Source of the DNA: CAZTWC01 sp964617105 [NCBI: uncultured Myxococcia bacterium]
Lineage (GTDB): Bacteria; CAZTWC01
Length of the DNA stretch: 7,346 nt
Direction of reading: 5' to 3'
NCBI GenBank assembly: GCA_964617105.1
Contig: CAZTWC010000185.1
Coordinates: 1 to 7,346, forward strand
Shown here: positions 1 to 7,110 of the stretch, one piece after another
Position numbering within the stretch: the stretch's first letter is position 1
Layout: each line of letters begins with the position of its first letter
The notes under the pieces: generated by a model
Databases searched by the model: none
The model's input: only the letters and a program-made list of their open reading frames with translations
Told to the model about the DNA's origin: nothing
Made by a program: the position numbers and the translations under genes

Positions 1-386
1 TTTAAAACCAGATAACCCAGTTGCGGATCTTCGCTAGACAGTTGTTCAAAGGCCTGGTAACTAAGGACAAAAAACCGCGATTCTTTTACTGTGCAGGCGG
101 TGGCGCTGCGTTTTAGATCATCGGCCGCCAGGACAAATTCACCAAAAACTTTGCCCGGAATTACGGTATGCACCGGCACCTGCTCGCTTTGGTGCTCCAT
201 GGTCATGGTGATCTGAACTCTGCCCTCCAGCAAGACGAACATCTCACTGCCTGATTCACCTTCTGAAAATATAGTGGTATCTTCGGGTAGTTGCCTCTCC
301 TCGCCATGATTAATAAGAGCCTCTATTTGCTGAGCATTAAGCCCGGAAAAAATTTGTACCTCTTTAAAGATATTCTCTTTGGACAT
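1..386 (-). CDS. Cyclic-nucleotide-binding (CRP-like) domain protein, 3' part missing
   Basis: The reading frame opens with ATG at 386 and stays open to the window edge, giving 128 residues of a protein that continues outside. The visible part is one cNMP-binding beta-roll. It starts with the helix typical of such domains (KEVQIFSGLNAQQIEALI, residues 8-25), followed by strand and turn motifs FSEGESGSEMFVLLEGRV (40-57). The phosphate-binding cassette is recognisable: FGEF at 81-84 and R93-S94-A95-T96, retaining the Glu and Arg that contact the cyclic nucleotide in the family. It could therefore bind cAMP, cGMP or a related ligand. The output domain lies outside the window, so it could be a transcription factor, a stand-alone sensor or part of a larger enzyme. 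It follows the transporter gene by 18 bases and is probably co-transcribed with it. The domain is confident; the function is open. Confidence 0.9.
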   Translation of the reverse strand, partial: MSKENIFKEVQIFSGLNAQQIEALINHGEERQLPEDTTIFSEGESGSEMFVLLEGRVQITMTMEHQSEQVPVHTVIPGKVFGEFVLAADDLKRSATACTVKESRFFVLSYQAFEQLSSEDPQLGYLVL

Positions 387-393
387 TTTTTTA

Positions 394-400
394 TCTCCTG
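394..400 (-). promoter_or_regulatory. Ribosome binding site of the cNMP-domain gene
   Basis: CAGGAGA on the minus strand, seven bases before the ATG at 386, is a near-perfect Shine-Dalgarno sequence. It fixes the start of the downstream gene and lies entirely in the 18-base gap after the transporter stop codon, so no separate promoter is needed here. Confidence 0.75.
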
Positions 401-404
401 CTCT

Positions 405-2108
405 TTACATTTCTCTAATGATCTCTTCGGCTACGTTATCCAATTTATTTCCCACTGCCCGTAATCCAGCCAGAATATTAAGGTGCTCCGAGCCAGACTC
501 CAGGTTTTTGTCCTCCCCGGTTTGCATACGTTCCAGGTGAGTCCCCCGTAAGCGCCGTGCCAATTGGCGCTCTTTAAAGCGCAGTTGAAGCACCTGTTCC
601 GCTATTTGCCGATCCTGTTGAGTAATCGCCATTAATACCCGGTCAAGTTTCTTAACTATCTTTTGATGAAACTCCTCTAACTCTTTAAGGCCTTGTGGAG
701 ATAAATGACTCTTCGAGCCAGCCATTTTATCGGCGGAGAACAATACCTCTTTAGCCAGCACATCACCAGCAGCCTTGAGATCTTCGGTAATATAGATCAA
801 AGTTCTCTCCAGGGCAGTATCTTGATTTGACAGACCTCTTTGGGCCACTTTGGATAAAAAGGGACGGATGGTTTTTTCCAAAATATCTAATTTATCATCT
901 TCTGCGCTCAGGCTTTTTATCTGTTCCTGATCTCTATTTACAATAGCAGGCCAGGTATTTTTTAGCATATCTCCTAATAGTTGGGCCATGTGCTCCACCT
1001 CTTTTTGAGCCTGATCCAGGGCCATCAGTCCCACTTTTAACCCCGCATCATTAATATATCTGGGCCCAAAGGGCTTCTCTTCGGTTTTTTCCGGAATTAT
1101 TATACGCACCAATTTTTCCAACTGGGCCACAAAGGGGATAAAAACCAGGGCCGAAATAATCGAAAATAGCATAAAGCCATTGGCTATCTCCCGAATTGGT
1201 GAGGTAGAACCTATCCACCGGGTAAACTGCACGGTAAAATCGACAAATATGGAGATGAAAGGATAAAAAATCAGGGCAGCCAACACACTGAATATCAGGT
1301 GAGCTACAGCCACTCGTTTACCATCTCTGGTCGCGCCAAAACTGGCCAAAAGTGCAGTGGTGCAAGTTCCGATGGCTGCTCCAATGCTCAAAGGGATAGC
1401 TGCGCTTAAGGGGAGCAAACCCTGAGCCGCCAAAGCCATACACATACCAACTGTAGCAGCCGCGCTTTGGATAATGGAAGTAAATAGCAAACCCACAATA
1501 ATTGCCAGGCCAGGGCTTTTACTAAAATCGAGTAGCATACTGGCGAACTCCGGCATTCCGCGCAAGGGTTTCATAGAGCCAGACATGACTGACAAACCAA
1601 AAAAAATCAGGCCAAATCCCAGCAGAATCGACCCAATGTGTTTAACCTTCTCTTTCCGGCCGGCGGCCATAATAGTTAATGCTCCGGCACCCACAATAGC
1701 CAGGGCGTATTTGGAGATATTAAAAGCGATCAACTGAACAGTGATAGTAACGCCTATTTTGGTCCCCATGGTAACGCCGATGGCCTGGGTAAGGGTCATC
1801 ATGGTGGCGCTAACAAAACCCACCAACATTACTGTGGCCGCACTGCTGCTCTGCAACACCGCCGAAGCTACTGTACCCACCAGCAAGGCCGTCCAACGGT
1901 TGCGGGTAAGTTTACGGATCAGATCCCGCATTTGATTACCGGCTGCTTTTTGCAAGTGATCGCCAGCCAGGTTCATCCCATATAAAAAGAGCCCCAGGCC
2001 GCCTATCAAGCCAATGACCAGCAGCAAAACCCAACTGGGTTCCATAGCCCGAACCGTGGTCATTACCGGGGTTACGGTTCGAACCGAACCACGCAAATAG
2101 GCGCCCAC
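405..2108 (-). CDS. Na+/phosphate cotransporter (NptA/YjbB type) with PhoU-like tail; main part of a frameshifted gene
   Basis: This is the membrane and C-terminal part of a sodium-dependent phosphate transporter of the inner membrane. Hydrophobic segments begin at about residue 26 (numbering from the GTG at 2108). The two inverted Na/Pi repeats carry QSSSAATVM at 86-94 and QSAAATV at 214-220, with glycine/threonine-rich hairpins GTKIGVTIT at 115-123 and GAAIGTCTT at 243-251. Residues about 355-567 are charged and helical, like the PhoU domain often fused to this family. The frame has no credible start. GTG 2108 and ATGs 2063 and 2045 lack a ribosome binding site, and homology to an Ig-like domain continues upstream in this frame to about 2222, where it joins the other frame. 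Frame-corrected, the protein would be about 700 residues starting at 2506. Substrate is inferred from the family; some members may carry other anions. Confidence 0.88.
   Translation of the reverse strand: MGAYLRGSVRTVTPVMTTVRAMEPSWVLLLVIGLIGGLGLFLYGMNLAGDHLQKAAGNQMRDLIRKLTRNRWTALLVGTVASAVLQSSSAATVMLVGFVSATMMTLTQAIGVTMGTKIGVTITVQLIAFNISKYALAIVGAGALTIMAAGRKEKVKHIGSILLGFGLIFFGLSVMSGSMKPLRGMPEFASMLLDFSKSPGLAIIVGLLFTSIIQSAAATVGMCMALAAQGLLPLSAAIPLSIGAAIGTCTTALLASFGATRDGKRVAVAHLIFSVLAALIFYPFISIFVDFTVQFTRWIGSTSPIREIANGFMLFSIISALVFIPFVAQLEKLVRIIIPEKTEEKPFGPRYINDAGLKVGLMALDQAQKEVEHMAQLLGDMLKNTWPAIVNRDQEQIKSLSAEDDKLDILEKTIRPFLSKVAQRGLSNQDTALERTLIYITEDLKAAGDVLAKEVLFSADKMAGSKSHLSPQGLKELEEFHQKIVKKLDRVLMAITQQDRQIAEQVLQLRFKERQLARRLRGTHLERMQTGEDKNLESGSEHLNILAGLRAVGNKLDNVAEEIIREM
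2075..2086. repeat. 12-base perfect palindrome in the Ig-to-membrane linker
   Basis: CGGTTCGAACCG reads the same on both strands. It is nested in a wider inverted repeat (CGTGGT at 2055-2060 with ACCACG at 2088-2093) and accompanied by extra GGTTCG copies. It lies in the codons for the linker between the Ig-like domain and the first membrane helix, so it may simply reflect Val-Arg/Thr coding. Confidence 0.35.
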
Positions 2109-2173
2109 CAGGTAAACCCCTTTCCTATCGCCGATAGCAAATTCGGTTTGGGCTTCTCCTTTGGAGTTAGTGG

Positions 2174-2506
2174 TTACTCTAGATACGGTAATAGCCGCTC
2201 CCTGGCTTTTGTCAGGAGCCGAAAATCCACCTCTTCGCCCACCGCCGGTTTACCATGGCGGAGAACACGAATCAAAATCGATGTTTTGCTCTTTTGCCCC
2301 ACAATTCCCACCAGTTGCGAAAGCCCGGGGGCATAAGAGGCCTGCTCCAGCGTTAGATCTGTTTTGGCCAGGTTGGTTTGCGGCTGAGCCTGGGCCCATA
2401 AGGGCATACAGATAAGAGAAAGGAGCAAAAGGTATTTTTTACCCATAGATAGCACTATTTTTGTTTGCATTCTTAACCTGGTTGATGAATAATACTGTTG
2501 ATTCAT
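2174..2506 (-). CDS. Signal peptide and Ig-like N-terminus of the Na/Pi cotransporter, cut off by a frameshift
   Basis: This is the first part of the transporter gene. ATG 2506 is chosen because AGGAGA stands six bases before it; the frame is open further upstream, but only through a dehydratase remnant. Residues 21-40 (MGKKYLLLLSLICMPLWAQA) are a classical Sec signal peptide with likely cleavage after AQA. Then comes a beta-rich Ig-like (Big_1-type) domain with ILIRVLRHGKPAVGEEVDF up to residue 95. In this frame the rest (RLLTKARERLLPYLE, stop at 2174) makes no sense. Shifting by -1 at the T run continues the domain as SAPDKSQGAAITVSRVTTNS, then KGEAQTEFAIGDRKGVYLVGAYL and straight into the transporter. 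The Ig domain would sit in the periplasm. As sequenced, the product would be a secreted protein of 110 residues before signal removal. Confidence 0.8.
   Translation of the reverse strand: MNQQYYSSTRLRMQTKIVLSMGKKYLLLLSLICMPLWAQAQPQTNLAKTDLTLEQASYAPGLSQLVGIVGQKSKTSILIRVLRHGKPAVGEEVDFRLLTKARERLLPYLE
2222..2225 (-). other. Frameshift site within the Ig/Na-Pi transporter gene
   Basis: On the coding strand the context is GTG GAT TTT CGG. The Ig-like domain continues only if the last T is read again (GAT TTT TCG GCT CCT). This corresponds to one base missing from a run of five T, or to a -1 ribosomal slip. The downstream frame has a stop at 2250-2252 and the upstream frame stops at 2174-2176, so the switch must lie between these. 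The conserved Ig pattern places it at the T run. The site is not a canonical X-XXY-YYZ slippery heptamer. Confidence 0.75.
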
Positions 2507-2512
2507 AAAATA

Positions 2513-2518
2513 TCTCCT
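2513..2518 (-). promoter_or_regulatory. Ribosome binding site of the Ig/Na-Pi transporter gene
   Basis: AGGAGA on the minus strand, six bases before ATG 2506. It decides the start in favour of the long n-region (MNQQYY...) over the internal ATGs at 2470 and 2446, which have no such site in front. Confidence 0.75.
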
Positions 2519-2524
2519 GTTCAT

Positions 2525-2602
2525 CCCTAATTTTTGGGCAGCCAAAGCCACACCCTGAGCATGGTTTCCGGCAGAAGCGGCAATTGCCGAGCATAATCCC
2601 AA
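2525..2602 (-). pseudogene. Remnant of a threonine/serine dehydratase (IlvA/TdcB type)
   Basis: About 26 codons read LGLCSAIAASAGNHAQGV and then ALAAQKLG. SAGNHAQG is the glycine-rich loop that precedes the phosphate-binding region in fold-type II PLP dehydratases, and AASAGNHAQGVALAAQKLG is close to the family consensus. Nothing else of the enzyme is present: the substrate- and PLP-lysine motif that should precede it (FKxRGA) is absent, and after KLG the sequence runs into the ribosome binding site of the next gene. The fragment begins a few codons after the stop of the protease gene, in the same frame. There is a possible TTG start at 2602, but a protein this short cannot fold as a dehydratase. 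The best reading is the scar of a deleted or recombined gene; a mis-assembly junction is the main alternative. Confidence 0.65.
2578..2589. repeat. 12-base perfect palindrome between protease and transporter genes
   Basis: CGGCAATTGCCG is identical on both strands. It lies within the dehydratase remnant, where it codes for part of SAIA, in the one real intergenic gap of the window. There is no T run behind it, so it does not look like an intrinsic terminator; a protein-binding site is possible but unsupported. Confidence 0.3.
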
Positions 2603-2611
2603 GTTGACATA

Positions 2612-3646
2612 TTACCCGATAATTCGCCAGATATCCAGGAGAGTCACAAGGGCTACCAAGAGCAATAAAAGTAGCATACCAATGGCGTGGATTCGGGCTT
2701 CCCAGACATGACTGATTTTTAATCCCGTCAAGTTGAGCAGTAAAAAGAAGAAGCGTCCGCCATCCAAAGCCGGCAATGGCAAAAGGTTTAAAAGACCAAG
2801 GTGGATAGAGATTATAATCATCAATATCACCAAAGAGCGCCACCCCTGTTGCACCTGTTTGGAAACCATCTGGACAATACCCACCGGTCCGGCTACGGTG
2901 GCTCCTTCAGAACGGCCGTTCAGGATACGCCAAAAACCTCTTAATATCTCGTAATTCAAAGCAATAGTTCGCTTAACGCCGTAATGGAGGCTGCCGAAAA
3001 TCCCCAATTGCAGACTTTCCATAACCGGAGAGATGCCGATGGGCTGAGCCTGATCCAGCCGGTTTTCCACCTCCAGGGAGATTTTATTCCCCTGGCGGCT
3101 GACTTGAAAATGGATAATTTGCCCTTTGGTTTTATACACTTGATCCGCTATATCAGACCAGTTTTCTACCGGTTTTTGGTCAATAGTGTCTATCCGGTCA
3201 CCCGCTTTTAATCCTCCTGTCATCGCTACAGATCCCTGGTCTACTTTGCCTATTTCCGGCGAGTCTTTGCGAGGCAGGGGATAACCGGTCAGCATGATGG
3301 CGGCGATTAGCAAACTGGCTACGATATAGTTAGCCATTGGGCCGGCAATGATAATAAAGACTCTGGTTAGCCACGGTTGTCGGTTGTATGGAGTGTTGTA
3401 CCCGGTGATATCCGCTTCTTCCTGCAGATTGAAGTCCAGTCCGGCGATCTGCACCGATCCGCCAATTAGCAGGGGGCATATCCGTACCTGGGTATCTCCC
3501 CAATATCGTTGAAAGATAGCCGGACCAAAACCAATGGAAAATTTTTTTACCGCAGTACCGGTAATCTTGCCGGCCAGAAAATGACCCAGTTCGTGAATAA
3601 AGATGAGCAGGGTAAGAGCTAAAATAGCGAAAATCACCGAAGTCAT
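2612..3646 (-). CDS. rseP: Site-2-type intramembrane zinc metalloprotease (RseP family, M50)
   Basis: A complete inner-membrane protease of 344 residues that would cleave membrane-bound substrates, such as anti-sigma factors, within or near the bilayer. The zinc and catalytic motif HELGH is at residues 18-22 in the first membrane helix. The AGPMAN motif (101-106) stands at the second core helix. A single PDZ domain occupies about 130-195 (GLKAGDRIDTIDQKPVENWSD). The third zinc-ligand motif NLLPLPALDGGR is at 287-298, preceded by VAGPVGIVQM (251-260). The length and single PDZ domain fit many non-enterobacterial RseP proteins; the E. coli protein has two PDZ domains. The start overlaps the metH stop by ATGA and has GAAGGGA six bases upstream. 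Family members usually sit beside cdsA and dxr, so the placement after metH is unusual and this may be a second M50 paralogue. The substrate is unknown. Confidence 0.9.
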   Translation of the reverse strand: MTSVIFAILALTLLIFIHELGHFLAGKITGTAVKKFSIGFGPAIFQRYWGDTQVRICPLLIGGSVQIAGLDFNLQEEADITGYNTPYNRQPWLTRVFIIIAGPMANYIVASLLIAAIMLTGYPLPRKDSPEIGKVDQGSVAMTGGLKAGDRIDTIDQKPVENWSDIADQVYKTKGQIIHFQVSRQGNKISLEVENRLDQAQPIGISPVMESLQLGIFGSLHYGVKRTIALNYEILRGFWRILNGRSEGATVAGPVGIVQMVSKQVQQGWRSLVILMIIISIHLGLLNLLPLPALDGGRFFFLLLNLTGLKISHVWEARIHAIGMLLLLLLVALVTLLDIWRIIG

Positions 3647-6600
3647 ATTTTTTCCCTTCGGTTTTCAGTTTCATGTTTGTGGAAACTGATGAGGGCGCTA
3701 ATACTGTATTCTGGTTGTAACTGGCAGGTATCACTCAGTTGCACACCAATTTTGGCGGGATTTAAAATTGCAAATATTTTTCGTTGTTCAAAGAGATCTG
3801 GCCAGGATGGGTACCCAGGGGAGAATCTTCTGGTCTGCTGTTTCAAAGTAATAAAGTTTTGGTTTTCATCAATTTCGGCGGCTATAACCCGGTTATAGCA
3901 AAGGGCCAATTGGTCATGCTGGTATTGGGCCAGGGCTTCGGTGAGAGAAGCACAAAAACCGTGCCATAGAAACATCTCTAAAAAGTTCCCCCTCTGTTCC
4001 AATTCTTGCTGAAAAAGAGTAGCCTGAAGGCCAATGGAAACCACCATAAGCGCCCCAATATCAACCAGGGGAGAGGCGGAGAAATGTTTAAGGATACTGT
4101 TTTTGGGACCTGGACGGAAATTGAAGTAGAGCAAATCTTCGGGAGATTTACCAATAAGTTTTATCAACTTCTGCAAATGATATGAGTTATTGGCTTTTAT
4201 GATCAATTTGTGATCTAGACAGGTCATGGGCAGGAAAATCGAAATCGTTTTTGGCTTTATTCTGCCGGCTTTTTGGGCCATTTTTTCCATAGTCTGCCGG
4301 TAATGTTGGAAATCTTGCAGAATCTCCTGGGCGGATGTGTTTGCCGGCCCCCCTTTTGTCGCCATTCCCCACAACTTTTTCAGCATATTGTTTTTTATTA
4401 GGGGCACAATCTTTACCAGGTCCGGGGCGTCAAGAGATACGGCCTTCTGGAGTTTTTGCTGCATAGTTTTATTTAATAGGGCTGAGTTGGCAATCTCCAA
4501 ATCAGTATCTTGCGGTTTTGTCACCTTGGAACCAGCGGCTTTTGACTCTATATCTTGCCCATCTTCAGTTTCCAGGTCATCCTTTTTTAAAATTTTCAGG
4601 GCAGATACCGCATCCTTGGCATAATAGACCGGCCCTCTGTATGCAGGACTCAGGTCTTGAGTGACAAAATCGGCGCTCAAAGGTGCTCCGCCTACAATAA
4701 CCGGCAAGGTCAGGTTGTGAGAGTCCAACATCTGTAAGGTGTGGCGCATGGCCTGGGTGGATTTGACCAGCAGGGCGCTGAGTCCTAAGGCAACGGGGTT
4801 GATCTCCTTTATGGCTTTTATGATTTTTTCGCAGGTTACATTGACTCCCAGATCCTTTACCTGAAAACCATTACTGGTTAAAATGATTTTGGCCAGGTTT
4901 TTGCCAATATCGTGGATATCTCCCTGCACAGTGGCTAAAAGCACTACCCCTCTATCCATTACCTTCTTTCCCTGCAAATGGGGTTTTAAAATTTCTAGAG
5001 CCCTGGAGATAACTTCGGCACTTTTAAGCACAAATGGTAGTTGGGTTTCCCCTTTTTCAAATAGTTTGCCCACGTCAGCCATGGCGGGAACCATCAATTT
5101 GTTGATGATTTTGATGGCGTCCATCTTTTCCAGGGCATCTTGTAAATCTTCGTTTAAGGAGGATTTTTTACCTTCCATGATATTTCTGGTTATCCGCTGA
5201 TGCCAATTTAAATTTTCCCGATCTTCATTAAAGTTGGCCAGGTGAAAACTGCCAGTCTTTTTCAGTAACTCTTCTAAAGGATCGTAAATGCAATTGCCGT
5301 CAGCATCGTAGCGGCGTCTATCAAAGAGCAAATCTTCGCATAGCTGGCGTAATTGATGATCAATCTTATATAGTGGCAATATCTTTCTTGAATGGACAAT
5401 GGCTGCGGTGAGTCCTGATTTGGTGGCGTGGTACAAAAATATCGAGTTGAGCGCCGGCCGTAAAGAGGGGGCTAACCCGTGAGAGATATTGCTTATTCCC
5501 AAAATGGTGTTGGCCAGAGGATAGTTTTTATTTATTTTTGCTACCGCTGCCAGAGTGTCGCGACCTGCGCCCCGTAAATTCTCCTGGCCGCTGGCTACAG
5601 AAAAGGTGAGGGGGTCGAAAAAGAGATCCTGAGGAGAAAAACCAAATTCCTGGGTGCATAGTTGGTAAAGTTGATGGGTCACTTCCAATTTACGTTCCAG
5701 GGTGAGGGCCATCCCCTGTTGATCAATGGTCAGCAATACTACTGCCGCCCCAAATTTGCGCAACAAGGGAGAAAATTTGCGCACACGGGTCTCACCCTCC
5801 TCCAGGCTCAGAGAATTGAATACTGAACGCCCTGCTAGCGACTCCAGAGCAGATTGAACCACCTGGTATGAACCCGAGTCGATCATCACCGGCGATTTTA
5901 TTTGCAGGTTAACTAGAGGAAAAAAATGGTTGGCATCTTTTACTTCATCCCGGCCAGCCAGCGCCAGGGAGATATCCAAGAGGTGAGAGCCACCTTCAAC
6001 TTGCCTGGTGGCGAGTTCCAACATCAGGTCATAACCATCCTGCTGTAACAATTTTTTAAACTTTTTGGAACCAGTGGCATTGCATCTCTCTCCCACCAAC
6101 AGGGGAGGAAGATCGGTTTTTATGGACTGGCAGGTAAAGTTGCTGGTAAGAGAGTATCGCCTGTTCACTTTGCGGACTTTTCTCTTAACTCCTTTTAATC
6201 CATTAAGAATAGATTCCAGGTGCGCAGGTGTAGTACCACAGCATCCGCCAACCATCTCAACTCCCATTTCAGTCACGAAACGGTGCATCCAGCGGCTCAT
6301 CTCCGCTGGTCTCATGGGATAAATGGTTTGGCCATTCTCTTGCCTGGGCAAGCCGGCATTGGGCATTACTAAAATAGGCAAGGAAGAGTTTTCAGCCAGG
6401 TATTTTACTTGGGGCATCAACTGGCCTGGCCCACAACCGCAATTGAGTCCAATGGCGCTAACATAAGGTAACGATTCAACCACTGCCAGGGCAGCCCCCA
6501 TCTCGGTGCCCAACAACATGGATCCTTTTTCCTCGATAGTTAGCGATACCACAATCGGTAATGGTTTAGCCAAAAAAGCGGGATTTTGTAAAATAGCGGT

Positions 6601-7110
6601 TACTGCCGCCCTGGTTTGAAGCAAATCCTGGCATGTTTCTACCAGCAACAGGTCCACGCCACCTTCCACCAGGGCTTCAACCTGTTCCAGGTAGATATGA
6701 ACCATTTTACCGAACTCTATGTGGCCCAGGGAGGGTAGTTTTGAAGTGGGTCCTATGGAACCGGCCACAAACCTGGAATCAGCCGGGGAAGAAAAAGCAT
6801 CTGCTGCTTCCCTGGCCAGATGGGCGGCTTGCAGATTAATCTCTTTGCACTTGTGGGCTAGCTGATAGCGCTGTAGAGTAAGTGAGTTAGCTCCAAAGGT
6901 GTTGGTTTCAATGACATGACAGCCTTTTTCCAGGAATTGACAATGAATTTTACTGATTATCTGAGGATTACTCAAGACCAGGTGTTCATTACAGTCAATA
7001 TACTTATCTCCGCCAAAATCTTTACTGGTGGGGGAGATTTGTTGGATACTGGTGCCCATGGCGCCATCAAAAACCAGCAAAGATCGACCTAATTGTCGAA
7101 GGAAGTTCAT
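3643..7110 (-). CDS. metH: Cobalamin-dependent methionine synthase
   Basis: Cytoplasmic enzyme that transfers a methyl group from 5-methyltetrahydrofolate through cobalamin to homocysteine, giving methionine. Domains in order over 1155 residues: homocysteine-binding barrel (about 1-305), with zinc cysteines in GLNC (221-224) and GGCCGTTP (288-295); pterin-binding barrel (about 335-600), opening with GERCNATGSKKF (340-351); helical cap (about 635-712; LMVPAMADVGKLFEKGETQLP); B12-binding Rossmann domain (about 720-840), with DIHDIG (731-736, His733 as cobalt ligand), SAL (778-780) and VGGAP (806-810); a charged helical linker (about 841-950); and a compact S-adenosylmethionine-binding reactivation domain to the end, with RRFSPGYPSWPD at 1094-1105. 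It is somewhat shorter than E. coli MetH (1227 residues), mainly in the last domain. ATG 7110 overlaps the metF stop and has AGGGGA nine bases upstream. Coupling to metF supplies the methyl donor. Confidence 0.96.
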   Translation of the reverse strand: MNFLRQLGRSLLVFDGAMGTSIQQISPTSKDFGGDKYIDCNEHLVLSNPQIISKIHCQFLEKGCHVIETNTFGANSLTLQRYQLAHKCKEINLQAAHLAREAADAFSSPADSRFVAGSIGPTSKLPSLGHIEFGKMVHIYLEQVEALVEGGVDLLLVETCQDLLQTRAAVTAILQNPAFLAKPLPIVVSLTIEEKGSMLLGTEMGAALAVVESLPYVSAIGLNCGCGPGQLMPQVKYLAENSSLPILVMPNAGLPRQENGQTIYPMRPAEMSRWMHRFVTEMGVEMVGGCCGTTPAHLESILNGLKGVKRKVRKVNRRYSLTSNFTCQSIKTDLPPLLVGERCNATGSKKFKKLLQQDGYDLMLELATRQVEGGSHLLDISLALAGRDEVKDANHFFPLVNLQIKSPVMIDSGSYQVVQSALESLAGRSVFNSLSLEEGETRVRKFSPLLRKFGAAVVLLTIDQQGMALTLERKLEVTHQLYQLCTQEFGFSPQDLFFDPLTFSVASGQENLRGAGRDTLAAVAKINKNYPLANTILGISNISHGLAPSLRPALNSIFLYHATKSGLTAAIVHSRKILPLYKIDHQLRQLCEDLLFDRRRYDADGNCIYDPLEELLKKTGSFHLANFNEDRENLNWHQRITRNIMEGKKSSLNEDLQDALEKMDAIKIINKLMVPAMADVGKLFEKGETQLPFVLKSAEVISRALEILKPHLQGKKVMDRGVVLLATVQGDIHDIGKNLAKIILTSNGFQVKDLGVNVTCEKIIKAIKEINPVALGLSALLVKSTQAMRHTLQMLDSHNLTLPVIVGGAPLSADFVTQDLSPAYRGPVYYAKDAVSALKILKKDDLETEDGQDIESKAAGSKVTKPQDTDLEIANSALLNKTMQQKLQKAVSLDAPDLVKIVPLIKNNMLKKLWGMATKGGPANTSAQEILQDFQHYRQTMEKMAQKAGRIKPKTISIFLPMTCLDHKLIIKANNSYHLQKLIKLIGKSPEDLLYFNFRPGPKNSILKHFSASPLVDIGALMVVSIGLQATLFQQELEQRGNFLEMFLWHGFCASLTEALAQYQHDQLALCYNRVIAAEIDENQNFITLKQQTRRFSPGYPSWPDLFEQRKIFAILNPAKIGVQLSDTCQLQPEYSISALISFHKHETENRREKI
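3653..3659 (-). promoter_or_regulatory. Ribosome binding site of the RseP-family gene, inside metH
   Basis: GAAGGGA on the minus strand, six bases before ATG 3646, embedded in the last codons of metH. With the ATGA overlap it suggests translational coupling between the two genes. Confidence 0.6.

Noticed and set aside
2527-2610. Small frame of 27 codons starting at ATG 2610 right after the protease stop
   Set aside because: It has no ribosome binding site, and it is an out-of-frame reading of the dehydratase remnant, whose own frame gives a recognisable protein motif.
2507-2611. Possible promoter or terminator in the gap between rseP and the transporter
   Set aside because: I could not see a convincing -35/-10 pair, and the palindrome there lacks a following T run.
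2439-2843. Open frame of 134 codons on the minus strand overlapping the end of rseP
   Set aside because: It is out of frame with well-supported rseP and shows no protein-like pattern of its own.
3330-3734. Open frame of 134 codons across the metH/rseP junction
   Set aside because: It is a shifted reading of two clear coding regions and has no motif.
4883-5200. Open frame of 105 codons on the plus strand
   Set aside because: It lies wholly opposite the B12-domain and cap region of metH, has no recognisable motif, and is explained by codon use on the other strand. The same holds for the other plus-strand frames opposite metH, rseP and the transporter.
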